From the NCBI RefSeq assembly GCF_030689305.1, contig NZ_JAUYVM010000002.1:558001-622000 (forward strand): 64,000 nucleotides of DNA. The letters run 5' to 3'. The notes under the pieces are model-generated. The model was given only the letters and a program-made list of their open reading frames with translations, was not told where the DNA came from and ran no database searches. The stretch's first letter is position 1. Every line of letters starts with the position of its first letter. This document shows, piece after piece, positions 42,453 to 51,329 of the stretch. Position numbers and translations under genes: made by a program. The stretch is from Vibrio penaeicida (GTDB lineage: Bacteria; Pseudomonadota; Gammaproteobacteria; Enterobacterales; Vibrionaceae).

Positions 42453-44825
42453 ATGACAAAAGAGTGTTATCACTGCGGTGAAGATGTACCAGCCAACACT
42501 GATTTTAAAGTCGAAATTTTAGGGCAAGAACGTGAAATGTGCTGCCCAGGTTGCGAATCTGTTGCTCAAACCATTGTTGAAAGCGGGCTCGTTTCTTACT
42601 ACCAATATAGAACGGCACCAGCCGAAAAAGCCGATCTGGTTCCAGAGCAGCTTAGAAACCTCATCCACTATGACAACGAAGAAGTTCAATCTGAATTTGT
42701 TCGTCAGTCAGAACATCAATCAGAGGTGACATTGTCACTCGAGGGCGTGTCTTGCGCCGCTTGTGCATGGCTCATTGAAAAACAGCTAGTTAATCAATCC
42801 GGTGTACTCTCTATTCGAGTGAACACCACCACGAACCGTGCCATTTTAGCGTGGGATAAGACTCAAGCTAAGCTGAGTGATTTGTTGGCAACTGTACACC
42901 AATTAGGGTACAAAGCAGCGCCATTTGAAGCGGACCAACAAGAAGCGTCTTATCACCGTGCGATGAAACAGTATCTTTACCGGCTTGGCATTGCTGGCTT
43001 AGCCACCATGCAGGTAATGATGCTGGCCGTGGCACTGTATTTGGAAGTGTTCGGTGATTTAGACGCAGAATTCAAACAGTACTTCCGTGTAGTGAGCTTG
43101 ATATTTGCTACTCCCGTTCTGCTTTATTCTGCACTTCCGTTTTACTTAAATGCGTGGCGCAGCTTAAAAGGGCGAACGCTGGGTATGGATGTTCCAGTCT
43201 CTATCGCCCTTATCTTTGCCTATGTGGCAAGTTTGGTAGCGACGGTGACAGAGCAAGGTGAAGTCTTTTTTGAATCAATCACTATGTTTACCTTCTTCTT
43301 GCTACTCGGGCGTTTTTTGGAAATGCGAGCAAGAAGAAAAGCAGCCGCGGCCAGTGCAAATTTACTGAAACTTATTCCCTCAATGGCAACGAAGTTGGAT
43401 GGCACCCAAGTCCCAGTTAAAACGTTAACGATCGGCGATCAAGTGAGAGTGTTGCCCGGAGAGCACGTTCCCGCAGATGGCATTATCTTAAAAGGTCGCG
43501 TACATATTGACGAATCCATGTTAACCGGTGAATCCATTCCAGTAGTGAAGAAGCAAGGCGACACGGTGTTCGCAGGTACGTTAAACGGCGAAGAGTCGTT
43601 TGAATTGGAAGTGAACACCAGTAAAGCAAACTCGATGATCTCCAACATAGTCAGGCTGCAAGATGAAGCTCAAATGTCTAAGCCTAAGATTGCGCAAGTT
43701 GCGGATGTCGTCGCTCGATACTTTGTTGCCGTCATTCTGATTGTCGCGGCTTGTACATGGGCTTATTGGCATCAAACAAAACCAGAGGACGCTTTCTGGA
43801 TCATGCTGGCAGTACTTGTTGCAACTTGCCCTTGTGCGCTTTCACTTGCCACCCCTACTGCGATCACATGTGCAACCTCTCGTATGGGAAATTTAGGGAT
43901 TCTTCTTCGTAAGGGTCATGTGTTTGAAACTCTGTGTAAAGTCAATCATTTGGTTGTTGATAAAACAGGCACCCTAACAGAAGGTAATATTCAGATAGAT
44001 CGCACCGAAGTCGTTAGTAACCATTTCTCTGAAGAGGAATGTCTAGCGATTTCGGCTTCACTAGAGAATCATGCAAACCACCCTATTGCTAAGGCATTTA
44101 AAGCGTTTGCAGATACAGCAATCGAAGTGGATCAAGTCGAAAATAAAATTGGCTTCGGCATTGTTGGTTTATACAAGGGGCAACCTTGCAAAATCGGAAG
44201 TGCGAATTTTGTATTGGGACAAGAAACCGAGTCGAAACAACCGTGTGTGTATCTATCTGTCAATGATTCTCACGTGGCTACTTTCTACTATCACGATCCT
44301 ATCCGTGAGCAAAGCCAAGCGTTGATTTCAAAATTAGCAGAGGCGGGAATTAAAACGACCCTCCTTACGGGCGATTCTTTGAATAATGCACAACCTGTTG
44401 CTAACGCAATGGGGATAGAATCGGTCGTCGCCAGCGCCAGCCCACAAGAGAAATTGGAGTTCTTGTCAACACTTAAGGATCATGAAGTTTCTCTGATGAT
44501 AGGTGATGGTATTAACGACGCCCCAACCCTTGCTGGTGCTCACCTTTCAGTGGCAATGGGAGGCGGTGCCGATGTGGCTAAGTCTTCTGCTGATATGGTG
44601 TTACTGGGGGATAAACTCGATAAATTGATTGAAGCACGTCTACTTGCCCTCAAAACACGCAAAATTATTAGGGAAAACCTTGCGTGGTCGCTAGGATATA
44701 ACTTATTGATATTGCCTTTAGCAGTAGCTGGACTAGTGGCACCTTATATCGCAGTTGTCGGAATGTCTGCCAGTTCAATCATCGTTGTTACCAACTCACT
44801 CAGGTTGCTTAAAGAAAATGGCTAG
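42453..44825 (+). CDS. ccoI: Copper-exporting P-type ATPase for cbb3 assembly
   Basis: A 790-residue P1B-type ATPase. The N-terminus carries a metal-binding region (CYHCGEDVP, MCCPGCESV) and an HMA domain with SCAAC near 100. The transmembrane CPC motif is TCPCALSLATP. The phosphorylation site is DKTGTLT, the actuator motif is TGES, and the hinge is GDGINDAP. CcoI/FixI moves copper across the inner membrane so that CuB can be inserted into CcoN, rather than serving detoxification. A matS site falls within the gene at 42726. The ccoS start overlaps its last codons. Confidence 0.93.
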   Translation: MTKECYHCGEDVPANTDFKVEILGQEREMCCPGCESVAQTIVESGLVSYYQYRTAPAEKADLVPEQLRNLIHYDNEEVQSEFVRQSEHQSEVTLSLEGVSCAACAWLIEKQLVNQSGVLSIRVNTTTNRAILAWDKTQAKLSDLLATVHQLGYKAAPFEADQQEASYHRAMKQYLYRLGIAGLATMQVMMLAVALYLEVFGDLDAEFKQYFRVVSLIFATPVLLYSALPFYLNAWRSLKGRTLGMDVPVSIALIFAYVASLVATVTEQGEVFFESITMFTFFLLLGRFLEMRARRKAAAASANLLKLIPSMATKLDGTQVPVKTLTIGDQVRVLPGEHVPADGIILKGRVHIDESMLTGESIPVVKKQGDTVFAGTLNGEESFELEVNTSKANSMISNIVRLQDEAQMSKPKIAQVADVVARYFVAVILIVAACTWAYWHQTKPEDAFWIMLAVLVATCPCALSLATPTAITCATSRMGNLGILLRKGHVFETLCKVNHLVVDKTGTLTEGNIQIDRTEVVSNHFSEEECLAISASLENHANHPIAKAFKAFADTAIEVDQVENKIGFGIVGLYKGQPCKIGSANFVLGQETESKQPCVYLSVNDSHVATFYYHDPIREQSQALISKLAEAGIKTTLLTGDSLNNAQPVANAMGIESVVASASPQEKLEFLSTLKDHEVSLMIGDGINDAPTLAGAHLSVAMGGGADVAKSSADMVLLGDKLDKLIEARLLALKTRKIIRENLAWSLGYNLLILPLAVAGLVAPYIAVVGMSASSIIVVTNSLRLLKENG
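42726..42738. other. matS site GTGACATTGTCAC
   Basis: Exact match to GTGACRNYGTCAC, inside ccoI, 7.2 kb right of the first matS site. A second exact 13-mer in the Ter region supports both. Confidence 0.85.
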
Positions 44826-45006
44826 TCTTTATATTCTTATCCCCATCGCAATACTGCTTGTATGCCTAGCTGTTGCGGTTTTCTTATGGGCAGTAAAAAG
44901 CGAACAGTTTGAAGATTTGGAACGTCAAGGGCACAACATTTTGTTCGACGAAGATGAAATGCATGAAAAAGCCAAGCCGAAGCCACACAACACCGACCCA
45001 GAGTAA
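44818..45006 (+). CDS. ccoS: cbb3-type oxidase assembly protein CcoS
   Basis: A 62-residue protein with one N-terminal transmembrane helix (MASLYILIPIAILLVCLAVA onward) and the conserved WAVKSEQFEDLERQG motif, followed by an acidic tail with ILFDEDE. This is diagnostic of CcoS, needed for cofactor insertion into cbb3 oxidase. It overlaps the ccoI end by 8 bp. A longer upstream in-frame start lies within ccoI and is rejected. Confidence 0.93.
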   Translation: MASLYILIPIAILLVCLAVAVFLWAVKSEQFEDLERQGHNILFDEDEMHEKAKPKPHNTDPE

Positions 45007-45013
45007 TTCTTAA

Positions 45014-45682
45014 ATGGCAGATTGGTTAGGGGCATTGTTGATAGGAATTCTTGGTGCGGGGCACTGCATGGGAATGTGTGGGGGCATTGCTTCTGCCGTT
45101 GCTGTAGGAAACCCCAACGCCTCTCGAACACTGCTCATCACGCTGTTTTATAACTTAGGTCGCCTATCATCTTATGCCTTTACCGGAGCAATTATTGGCG
45201 GTGCCATTTCATCTATCGCTCAGTTTTCTGACTTCAATCTGGCACTGACCTATCTACGGTTAGTTTCCGCCGCATTCATGATTTTACTCGCCTTGTATAT
45301 CGCAAAGTGGTGGCAAGGCTTGTTGGTAATAGAGAAGCTGGGCCAAGGTGTATGGAAATTTGTTTCGCCTGTGGGGAAAAAGCTTCTTCCGCTACGTTCG
45401 CCACTTCACGCATTTCCATTCGGTTTTGTATGGGGATGGTTGCCTTGTGGATTGGTTTACTCAACCTTAACGTGGGCGGCGGTTTCCGGTAGTGCTTTAG
45501 ATGGTGCACTTATTATGTTTGCATTTGGCTTAGGTACCCTACCTGCCATGTTATTGGTTGGTTTAAGTGCCGTTAAGTTTCAAAAGTGGCAAAGAAACGA
45601 AATTTTTCGCCAGTGCGGGGCTCTTCTCTTATTAGCGTATGGGAGCTACACCGCCTATGATGCAATCTCATTACTTTCATAA
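45014..45682 (+). CDS. SafE/DsbD-like membrane protein, cbb3-linked
   Basis: A 222-residue membrane protein with about six helices and the paired motifs GAGHCMGMCGGIAS at the N-terminus and FGFVWGWLPCGLVYS in the middle, typical of the urease-accessory-UreH/DsbD-like transmembrane family next to ccoS in many gammaproteobacteria. It is presumed to take part in copper or thiol handling during oxidase biogenesis. It starts 7 bp after ccoS and so belongs to the same transcription unit. The exact function is not established. Confidence 0.85.
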   Translation: MADWLGALLIGILGAGHCMGMCGGIASAVAVGNPNASRTLLITLFYNLGRLSSYAFTGAIIGGAISSIAQFSDFNLALTYLRLVSAAFMILLALYIAKWWQGLLVIEKLGQGVWKFVSPVGKKLLPLRSPLHAFPFGFVWGWLPCGLVYSTLTWAAVSGSALDGALIMFAFGLGTLPAMLLVGLSAVKFQKWQRNEIFRQCGALLLLAYGSYTAYDAISLLS

Positions 45683-45750
45683 TTTGTCACATCTCTATGT
45701 TTCTATGCCTTTTTTTTCACTACCCTTTAGTATTAGGAAGTGGTAAAATA

Positions 45751-45764
45751 TTGATGTATATCAA
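45751..45764. promoter_or_regulatory. FNR box at the fnr promoter
   Basis: TTGATGTATATCAA is a perfect match to TTGAT-N4-ATCAA, 17 bp before the fnr ATG. Its closeness to the start places it over the promoter or initiation region, which fits negative autoregulation, as known for E. coli fnr. Confidence 0.9.
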
Positions 45765-45781
45765 AATAGCGTTTGGGTGTT

Positions 45782-46528
45782 ATGATTTCAAATAAGCCAG
45801 CAACAAATAGAGTTCAGTCCGGTGGATGTGCCATTCACTGTCAAGATTGTAGTATTAGCCAACTCTGTATTCCTTTCACTCTCAATGAATCTGAGCTCGA
45901 TCAACTAGATGAAATCATTGAAAGAAAGAAGCCGATTCAGAAAGGTCAAGAGATATTCAAAGCAGGTGATGAACTAAAATCACTGTATGCAATACGCTCT
46001 GGAACCATCAAAAGCTACACCATTACTGAACAAGGCGATGAGCAGATCACTGCATTCCACCTTGCGGGTGATTTGGTTGGTTTCGATGCCATTAATGATA
46101 ATTCTCACCCCAGCTTTGCTCAGGCACTTGAAACATCGATGGTGTGTGAAATTCCATACGAAATTTTAGACGATTTATCTGGCAAAATGCCTAAGCTTCG
46201 CCAGCAAATTATGCGTTTGATGAGTAATGAAATCAAAGGCGACCAGGAGATGATCCTACTTCTTTCTAAGAAGAATGCTGAAGAAAGGCTTGCCGCATTT
46301 TTATACAACCTTTCTACTCGCTTTTCTCAGCGTGGATTCAGTCCTCGAGAGTTTCGCTTAACCATGACACGTGGTGATATCGGCAACTACTTGGGCTTAA
46401 CCGTTGAAACCATCAGCCGTTTGTTAGGTCGCTTCCAAAAAGCCGATATGCTTAGCGTGAAAGGCAAGTATATTACGATTTTAGATCATGATGCGATGCA
46501 AGAACTTGCTGGCGTATCAAGCGATTAA
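45782..46528 (+). CDS. fnr: Oxygen-sensing transcription regulator FNR
   Basis: A 248-residue CRP/FNR-family regulator. The 4Fe-4S ligands Cys20, Cys23, Cys29 and Cys122 are at the E. coli positions ([10 protein letters not shown] and [12 protein letters not shown]). The C-terminal helix-turn-helix [20 protein letters not shown] carries the E..SR residues that read TTGAT half-sites. Without oxygen it dimerises and controls anaerobic genes, probably including the cco genes. I start at the ATG at 45782; an upstream TTG adds three residues only. fnr-uspE-ttcA order is conserved in relatives. Confidence 0.97.
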   Translation: MISNKPATNRVQSGGCAIHCQDCSISQLCIPFTLNESELDQLDEIIERKKPIQKGQEIFKAGDELKSLYAIRSGTIKSYTITEQGDEQITAFHLAGDLVGFDAINDNSHPSFAQALETSMVCEIPYEILDDLSGKMPKLRQQIMRLMSNEIKGDQEMILLLSKKNAEERLAAFLYNLSTRFSQRGFSPREFRLTMTRGDIGNYLGLTVETISRLLGRFQKADMLSVKGKYITILDHDAMQELAGVSSD

Positions 46529-46555
46529 TTCTATAGTTGGATCATAGTTTCATCT

Positions 46556-46579
46556 AAGTGGCTCAGTTCTGAGCCACTT
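46556..46579. terminator. Hairpin after fnr
   Basis: Perfect 11-bp stem AAGTGGCTCAG / CTGAGCCACTT with a two-base loop. The T tail is weak, so termination may be partial. Confidence 0.6.
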
Positions 46580-46684
46580 CATATTTCTCTCGTATATTTT
46601 CCAGTTTCCCTAAATATTTTTACTCATTTAAGCTACAGTTATCTTAAGATTAGCCTCTAACCTTTTGGTTTCTAAGGAGCTGTT

Positions 46685-47626
46685 ATGAGTATTTACAATA
46701 AGATTCTCGTTGTTGCAGATGTCAATAATGACCAGCAACCAGCGCTAGCCAGAGCAATTCAGCTGAGCGAAAGCAGTCGTTCAGAAAGCCATATTACATT
46801 TTTCCTTTCTATTTATGATTTCTCTTATGAAATGACATCGATGCTTTCGATGGACGAGAGAGATGCAATGAGACGCGGCGTTATTCAGCAGCGAGAAGCG
46901 TGGATGGAAGAAGTTGCCCAGCCCTATCTTAATGATTCAGTGAAATTTGATATTAAAGTGGTTTGGCACAATCGCCCATATGAAGCCATCATAGGTGAAG
47001 TGTTTGCAGGCGCGCATGAAATAGTAGTGAAAGCGACACGTAAGCATGACGTGCTTGAATCTGTCATATTCACACCGACAGATTGGCACATTCTGCGTAA
47101 GTGCCCTTGCCCTGTCCTTCTTGTAAAAAATCACGACTGGCCAGTGAATGGCAACGTGATGGCTTCAATACATGTTGCTTCAGAAAACCCTACCCACCAA
47201 GATTTAAACGATACGATGGTAGAGCAGCTACAAGACATTAGTAGCCGTTTAAACGCCAAATTTGCATTGGTCAATGCCTACCCTGTTACGCCAGCCAATA
47301 TCACCATAGAGTTACCGGAATTTGATCCTACAACTTATAGCGACGCAGTGCGTGGACATCATTTGACGGCAATGAAAGCGTTACGTCAAAAGCATGGTAT
47401 TGATGAAAGTGATACTCGAGTTGAGCAAGGTTTACCGGAAGAAGTCATCCCTAAAATAGTGGACGAGCTTGATGCAGGTCTTGTGATCTTAGGAACAACG
47501 GGCAGAACAGGTTTATCAGCCGTATTTATTGGTAATACTGCTGAACACGTCATCGATAAAATTAACTGCGATGTTCTGGCTTTAAAGCCTAATGGCTATA
47601 TTAGTCCACTTGATCCAAATCAGTGA
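46685..47626 (+). CDS. uspE: Universal stress protein E
   Basis: A 313-residue protein made of two tandem Usp domains (about 1-150 and 155-305). It starts MSIYNKILVVADVNNDQQPA, and the second domain ends with the nucleotide-binding GTTGRTGLSAVFIGNTAEHVI motif. UspE-type proteins support stress survival, motility and adhesion in enterics. The start follows CTAAGGAGCTGTT. It sits between fnr and ttcA, as in other gammaproteobacteria. Confidence 0.93.
   Translation: MSIYNKILVVADVNNDQQPALARAIQLSESSRSESHITFFLSIYDFSYEMTSMLSMDERDAMRRGVIQQREAWMEEVAQPYLNDSVKFDIKVVWHNRPYEAIIGEVFAGAHEIVVKATRKHDVLESVIFTPTDWHILRKCPCPVLLVKNHDWPVNGNVMASIHVASENPTHQDLNDTMVEQLQDISSRLNAKFALVNAYPVTPANITIELPEFDPTTYSDAVRGHHLTAMKALRQKHGIDESDTRVEQGLPEEVIPKIVDELDAGLVILGTTGRTGLSAVFIGNTAEHVIDKINCDVLALKPNGYISPLDPNQ
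47188..47195 (-). other. KOPS-type octamer (GGGTAGGG on minus strand)
   Basis: CCCTACCC on the + strand inside uspE. The G-rich strand points left, toward dif. Confidence 0.4.
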
Positions 47627-47680
47627 GTTTCACCTAGAAACCTGAATTTCCTCAGAAGCTTCAAGGTAGTTTGAACATGC

Positions 47681-47708
47681 AAATAGGCAAGCGTTGGCTT
47701 GCCTATTT
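47681..47708 (+). terminator. Intrinsic terminator after uspE
   Basis: Perfect 12-bp stem AAATAGGCAAGC / GCTTGCCTATTT with a four-base loop and short T tail. Confidence 0.8.
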
Positions 47709-47844
47709 TGTTTGTATGAAGATGAACTTGCGAAAGTTGCTTAACGGCTACTGCGAATAGCAGTTAAAATACTGGTATCTATCTTGGATATCCGTATTAT
47801 ACGCACTTCAAATTATTGTCGAGATAACAACAGAAAAACTGGAT

Positions 47845-48774
47845 ATGACTGAGCAAAGTAACGAGCGCACAAAAGCTCAACAATACAACTTCAATAAGTT
47901 GCAAAAACGCATTCGTCGCAACACCGGAAATGCCATTAGAGACTTCAATATGATTGAAGAAGGCGACCGCATTATGGTGTGCTTGTCAGGTGGTAAAGAC
48001 AGTTTTACGATGCTCGACATTTTAATGAGTTTGCAAAAAAGCGCACCAGTTAACTTTGAACTGGTGGCTGTTAACCTCGATCAGAAACAACCGGGTTTTC
48101 CCGACCATATTTTACCTGACTACTTAGAGGGTTTAGGTGTTGAGTACAAGGTTGTTGAAGAAGATACTTACTCAATCGTTAAAGACAAAGTACCTGAGGG
48201 AAAAACTACTTGCTCGCTTTGTTCTCGCCTTCGCCGTGGTATTTTGTATCGCACAGCCAAAGAGCTCGGAGCGACAAAGATAGCTTTAGGTCACCATAGA
48301 GACGACATTCTTGAAACCATGTTCTTAAACATGTTCTACGGTGGAAAGATAAAAGGTATGCCACCTAAACTGGTGTCTGACAATGGCGAACACGTCGTAA
48401 TTCGTCCTCTGGCGTACTGCCGCGAGAAAGACATCATCAAGTACTCTGAGATGCGTGAATACCCAATTATTCCATGTAACTTATGTGGATCTCAGCCAAA
48501 CCTTCAACGTCAAAACGTTAAACACATGCTGAATACGTGGGATAAGCAATTCCCTGGTCGTATTGAAACCATGTTTACTGCAATGCAGAATGTTGTCCCT
48601 AGCCATCTCGCTGATTTCGAACTCTTTGATTTTAAAACAATCAATCGCGACTCAGGTGTGATCAACGGAGGCGATATTGGCTTTGATAAAGAAGACATGC
48701 CTGCGGTTCAAAGCTCAGATGAAGATGCGGTAGAGTTTGACCCGAAATTACAGCTAGATGTAACAAATATATAA
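47845..48774 (+). CDS. ttcA: tRNA 2-thiocytidine synthetase TtcA
   Basis: A 309-residue PP-loop ATPase that thiolates cytidine 32 of several tRNAs, using a 4Fe-4S cluster. The PP-loop is [11 protein letters not shown] at about 49-59. The cluster-binding cysteines are in [11 protein letters not shown] and in [12 protein letters not shown]. The C-terminal 40 residues are acidic and variable. It has its own promoter region after the uspE terminator and ends at a strong terminator. Confidence 0.96.
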   Translation: MTEQSNERTKAQQYNFNKLQKRIRRNTGNAIRDFNMIEEGDRIMVCLSGGKDSFTMLDILMSLQKSAPVNFELVAVNLDQKQPGFPDHILPDYLEGLGVEYKVVEEDTYSIVKDKVPEGKTTCSLCSRLRRGILYRTAKELGATKIALGHHRDDILETMFLNMFYGGKIKGMPPKLVSDNGEHVVIRPLAYCREKDIIKYSEMREYPIIPCNLCGSQPNLQRQNVKHMLNTWDKQFPGRIETMFTAMQNVVPSHLADFELFDFKTINRDSGVINGGDIGFDKEDMPAVQSSDEDAVEFDPKLQLDVTNI

Positions 48775-48796
48775 TTTGAAGAACAGCTAAATTACA

Positions 48797-48821
48797 GGGG
48801 CTCGTATAGAGCCCCTTTTTT
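48797..48821 (+). terminator. Intrinsic terminator after ttcA
   Basis: Stem GGGGCTC / GAGCCCC with a five-base loop and six Ts, between convergent ttcA and melA. Confidence 0.85.
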
Positions 48822-48831
48822 ATGTTTATTA

Positions 48832-50196
48832 TTATTTTCTTGCCCATTCAGGTAACCAATCGCCGTGGGCGATTCTAAGTTCGTCTACTAATTGCCATAT
48901 TTGGTCTAGATCCAATTCTGCTGCCGTGTGCGGATCCATCATTGCTGCATGGTATATGTGCTCTGGGTTTTCCGTCATCAACGCTTCAACAACAAGTACC
49001 TGAACGTTCACACTACTTTGAATTATTGCGTTTAGCTGAGGGGGCAAACTGCCTATTTTTGTTGGCTGAATTCCCATGGCATCGACCAAGCAAGGGACTT
49101 CCACAGCACAACCTTGAGGCAGTGAATCAATGAGACCTTTGTTGGGCACATTCCCATAGATGACTTCAGGAACGTTTGTCCATACTGCATTGATGATTGC
49201 AGAGGCATATTCGTTACTTTTATCTAGATCGATGGTTTCTTCCGATAACAACTTTTTGGATTGCTCTTGCCATTGCTCTATTTGTTCTACGCATCGCTTC
49301 GGGTATTCATCTAGTGGGATTTGAAATTTATGAATAAGATCATCCCTACCCGATTTAATAAACCAAGGTGTGTACTCTGCAAAATGCTCAGAACTTTCGG
49401 TTACATAATACCCAGTACGCTTAAGCATCTCGTATCGAACCAGATTTTTGCAGCGAGGCATTTCTTGGCTTTCGGGTCTTGGGTAAACACCTGACTCATA
49501 GCCTTCAAGCAGTTTCGGATATAAGTCAGCGTATTCACCATTCTCTAAACGTTCTTCAAAATTCAAGAAAAATGCGATGTGATTAATACCCGCGCAACGG
49601 AATCGAATTTTATCAATAGGTATTTGCAGGTCAGAAGCTAAGCTCTCAGAGGTATGCTGAACTGAATGACAAAGCCCTACTTGTTTGATTTGGGGAAATT
49701 TTTCCGCAATTGCCCAAGTATTGATTGCCATTGGGTTTACATATTGAAGAAGTGTCGCTTCAGGGCACACTTCAAGCATATCTTCGCATACCGACCATAA
49801 GTGAGGTACGGTGCGCAACCCACGCATGATGCCACCAACGCCAAGTGTATCTGCTATTGTTTGCTCTAAACCAAATTTTTTTGGTATCTCAAAGTCGGTC
49901 ACTGTGCAGGGTTCATAACCACCGATTTGAAAAGCGACAATCACAAAATCAGCGTCTTTTAACGCGTCTTTCTGACCTAGATGAGTTGAGAGAGTCGCAT
50001 CACACTTCAGTGTAGAAATCATTTTTTTGGCGACCGCTTTTGATTCATCTAGACGGTTCTGATCGATATCCATTAATGCAACATGAGCGCCTTGCAAGCG
50101 TTCACGTTGTAAAATATCACCGACAATGTTTTTCATAAACACCGTAGATCCGGCACCAATAAAGGCGATTTTTGGGTAATCTTTCACTTTTGTCAT
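48832..50196 (-). CDS. melA: Alpha-galactosidase, glycoside hydrolase family 4
   Basis: A 454-residue NAD- and Mn-dependent GH4 enzyme hydrolysing melibiose and other alpha-galactosides. The N-terminal dinucleotide fold is IAFIGAGSTVFMKNIVGDIL. The family segments FQIGGYEPCTVTDFEIPK, YVNPMAINTWA, GLCHSVQHTS, RCAGINHIAF (metal-binding Cys and His) and DPHTAAELDLDQIWQL are almost those of E. coli MelA. It is divergent from melR. No melB-type permease lies on either side, so the substrate must be taken up by a transporter encoded elsewhere. Confidence 0.94.
   Translation of the reverse strand: MTKVKDYPKIAFIGAGSTVFMKNIVGDILQRERLQGAHVALMDIDQNRLDESKAVAKKMISTLKCDATLSTHLGQKDALKDADFVIVAFQIGGYEPCTVTDFEIPKKFGLEQTIADTLGVGGIMRGLRTVPHLWSVCEDMLEVCPEATLLQYVNPMAINTWAIAEKFPQIKQVGLCHSVQHTSESLASDLQIPIDKIRFRCAGINHIAFFLNFEERLENGEYADLYPKLLEGYESGVYPRPESQEMPRCKNLVRYEMLKRTGYYVTESSEHFAEYTPWFIKSGRDDLIHKFQIPLDEYPKRCVEQIEQWQEQSKKLLSEETIDLDKSNEYASAIINAVWTNVPEVIYGNVPNKGLIDSLPQGCAVEVPCLVDAMGIQPTKIGSLPPQLNAIIQSSVNVQVLVVEALMTENPEHIYHAAMMDPHTAAELDLDQIWQLVDELRIAHGDWLPEWARK
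49344..49351 (-). other. KOPS-type octamer (GGGTAGGG on minus strand)
   Basis: CCCTACCC on the + strand inside melA. The G-rich strand points left, toward dif. Confidence 0.4.
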
Positions 50197-50378
50197 CCCT
50201 GTTCATGCTGGTATACGTTGATTATTGGTTAACAAACTTACAGATACTTCCTAAAATACAAACAAAACTTCCGGAAAGTGAACTTATTCTTGCTGACACC
50301 TTCTCTTAGTGACAAAGTGAATGAGTGCCCAAGTTTTAAAACGTGATTTTTAATTCCCAACATAATAGGTTTTATACA

Positions 50379-51287
50379 ATGAAGCAGTCGATCCCCTCTC
50401 ATGAATATTCCAGTACCTATCGGGTGGAAGATCCTGATTACCCGAAAGATTGCGGGATTGTGGTGGAAGATATAAAACCCAGAGCCTTTGAAGCGTCTTA
50501 TTACCATCACCATGCCTCTATTGAAATGAATTATCTACATGATGGGGCGATGACATATTCCTTTTCAGGAAAAGAGGTCAAATTAAAAAGTGGGTGTTTT
50601 ACTCTGTTTTGGGGAGCAAACCCCCATCGAGTTGTATCCGTTGATGGCGCAACTCGAATAACAAACGTGTACATATCGCTGTCGCAATTATTGCAATGGT
50701 CTTTGCCTCCGGAGTTTATAGACGCAGTGTTAAGCGGTGCTGTGGTGTGTACACAAGAATCCAACCTGCTCGATCATCAGATAGTGGAGCGCTGGGCAGA
50801 GGAACAAAATCGAAATGCAAATTGGCGTAGGCTACACGGGCTGGAAGTCGAGTCTCGCTTACTGCGCCTTGCTAATGAAGGGTGGAATACGATGTTACAT
50901 CGTAACAAAGTCGACAGTGAAACCATTGTTGGAGGCAAAGCTATTCTTCATTTCGAATCTATGTTGCGTTTTATCAGTGAGCATTTTTCATCACCCATAG
51001 GTTTGCAAGACGTCGCACAAGATATCGGGGTGTCTAAGGGTTACGCAATGACCTTGTTTCGAAAACTACTGGGTAAAACCATTAAAGAGCACCTTACCGA
51101 TCTCAGAATGTATCACGCTAAAATGTTGTTAGCGGAATCAGATACAAAAATTGTAGCAATCGCATTAGACAGCGGGTTTGGGTCACTTTCTGCGTTTTAT
51201 GATGCCTTTCAAAAACAGGAAGGAATCTCGCCGGCAGCATTTAGGAAGCAAAGCCTTGTAGGACAGAGATTCCACTCCAACTCGTAA
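50379..51287 (+). CDS. melR: AraC-family regulator of the melibiose gene
   Basis: A 302-residue regulator, the same length as E. coli MelR. The N-terminal cupin domain (HHHASIEMNYLHDGAMTYSF, GCFTLFWGANPHRV) binds sugar. The C-terminal double helix-turn-helix (about 200-295) is DVAQDIGVSKGYAMTLFRKL and IAIALDSGFGSLSAFYDAF. It is divergent from melA with a 182-bp intergenic control region. A GTG at 50343 would extend it by 12 residues, but the ATG at 50379 gives the canonical length. Confidence 0.88.
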   Translation: MKQSIPSHEYSSTYRVEDPDYPKDCGIVVEDIKPRAFEASYYHHHASIEMNYLHDGAMTYSFSGKEVKLKSGCFTLFWGANPHRVVSVDGATRITNVYISLSQLLQWSLPPEFIDAVLSGAVVCTQESNLLDHQIVERWAEEQNRNANWRRLHGLEVESRLLRLANEGWNTMLHRNKVDSETIVGGKAILHFESMLRFISEHFSSPIGLQDVAQDIGVSKGYAMTLFRKLLGKTIKEHLTDLRMYHAKMLLAESDTKIVAIALDSGFGSLSAFYDAFQKQEGISPAAFRKQSLVGQRFHSNS

Positions 51288-51329
51288 GCTGGAGTGAATC
51301 ACTGGGTATTGAATCTAGAGGTATTGAAT

